Shown: positions 63,964 through 64,000 of the stretch, one piece after another
How positions within the stretch are numbered: position 1 is the stretch's first letter
Layout of the letters: each line of letters opens with the position of its first letter
Source: Streptomyces spororaveus
Lineage (GTDB): Bacteria > Actinomycetota > Actinomycetes > Streptomycetales > Streptomycetaceae
Direction of reading: 5' to 3'
Assembly (NCBI RefSeq): GCF_016755875.1
Contig: NZ_BNED01000005.1
Location: 1,984,001-2,048,000, forward strand
Length of the DNA stretch: 64,000 nucleotides
Position numbers and translations under genes: made by a program
Notes under the pieces: model-generated
Told to the model about the DNA's origin: nothing
The model's database searches: none
The model's input: only the letters and a program-made list of their open reading frames with translations

Positions 63964-64000
63964 ATGAGCACCATCACTCTCACCACCTGGTCGCTGGAGA
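63964..64000 (+). CDS. Start of a gene cut by the window edge, possibly a GNAT acetyltransferase
   Basis: The ATG at 63964 opens 5 bases after the regulator stop and gives MSTITLTTWSLE before the edge. The N-terminus TLTTWSLE recalls streptomycete GNAT-type proteins, but 12 residues are too few for a safe call. Confidence 0.4.
   Translation, partial: MSTITLTTWSLE

Overview
The window looks like chromosomal DNA of a Streptomyces (or close actinomycete). It is about 72% GC by eye with strongly GC-biased third codon positions, uses GTG and even TTG starts, and carries a geosmin synthase, a DmdR/IdeR-type iron box, PucR- and GntR-type regulators and many secreted or membrane proteins. No rRNA, tRNA, CRISPR array, insertion sequence or integrase was recognised. 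Both ends cut through genes.

Layout. 1-6.6 kb: cobalamin synthesis. A tightly overlapping cobG-cobH-cobI run on the minus strand faces away from cobN, which has a cobalamin riboswitch in its leader. 6.7-10.9 kb: a small unknown protein, an Imm49-type protein with an extra N-terminal half, and an ABC exporter. 10.9-22.1 kb: a polymorphic-toxin locus. A surface FG-GAP/DNRLRE protein is divergent from a 2331-residue secreted Rhs protein that has a ricin-type lectin insert and a C-terminal YwqJ-like deaminase tip, followed by a GTGA-coupled 168-residue putative immunity protein. 22.2-24.5 kb: geosmin synthase. 24.5-27.1 kb: an Eis-like acetyltransferase and a secreted beta-propeller.

27.2-36.1 kb: purine catabolism. 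An XdhC-type maturation factor, an NCS2 purine permease and the three-subunit xanthine dehydrogenase lie on the minus strand, divergent from a PucR regulator. 36.2-41.3 kb: a TPR-like protein, a GntR/FCD regulator, an iron-regulated FhuF-type ferric-siderophore reductase, a DUF2637 membrane protein, an HATPase_c anti-sigma-like protein and the decayed 3' end of a poxB-like gene. 41.4-49.5 kb: two tiny related secreted proteins bracket a PP2C-like protein, a large subtilisin-like protease with its divergent TrmB/LuxR-type regulator, a DUF456 membrane protein and a cupin/zinc-ribbon protein.

49.6-58.5 kb: a five-TM protein whose stop codon lies inside a (CTCTGA)7 repeat, a PPOX/F420 enzyme, two gene remnants (Nudix-like, truncated histidine kinase), rsgA with an unannotated 33-codon ORF upstream, a sensor kinase-response regulator-DUF4097 operon, and VOC and AraC genes whose 3' ends overlap. 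58.7-64 kb: a methyltransferase, a YihY/BrkB membrane protein, an AidB-like acyl-CoA dehydrogenase, a GAF-domain AcoR-like regulator with a GTTGCA-N6-TGCAAC palindrome upstream, and the first codons of another gene.

The most interesting items are the Rhs-deaminase/immunity module with its divergent propeller partner, the pair of CxDGGG mini-secreted proteins, the double GTATCGGATAC palindrome before xdhC, and the short ORF before rsgA.
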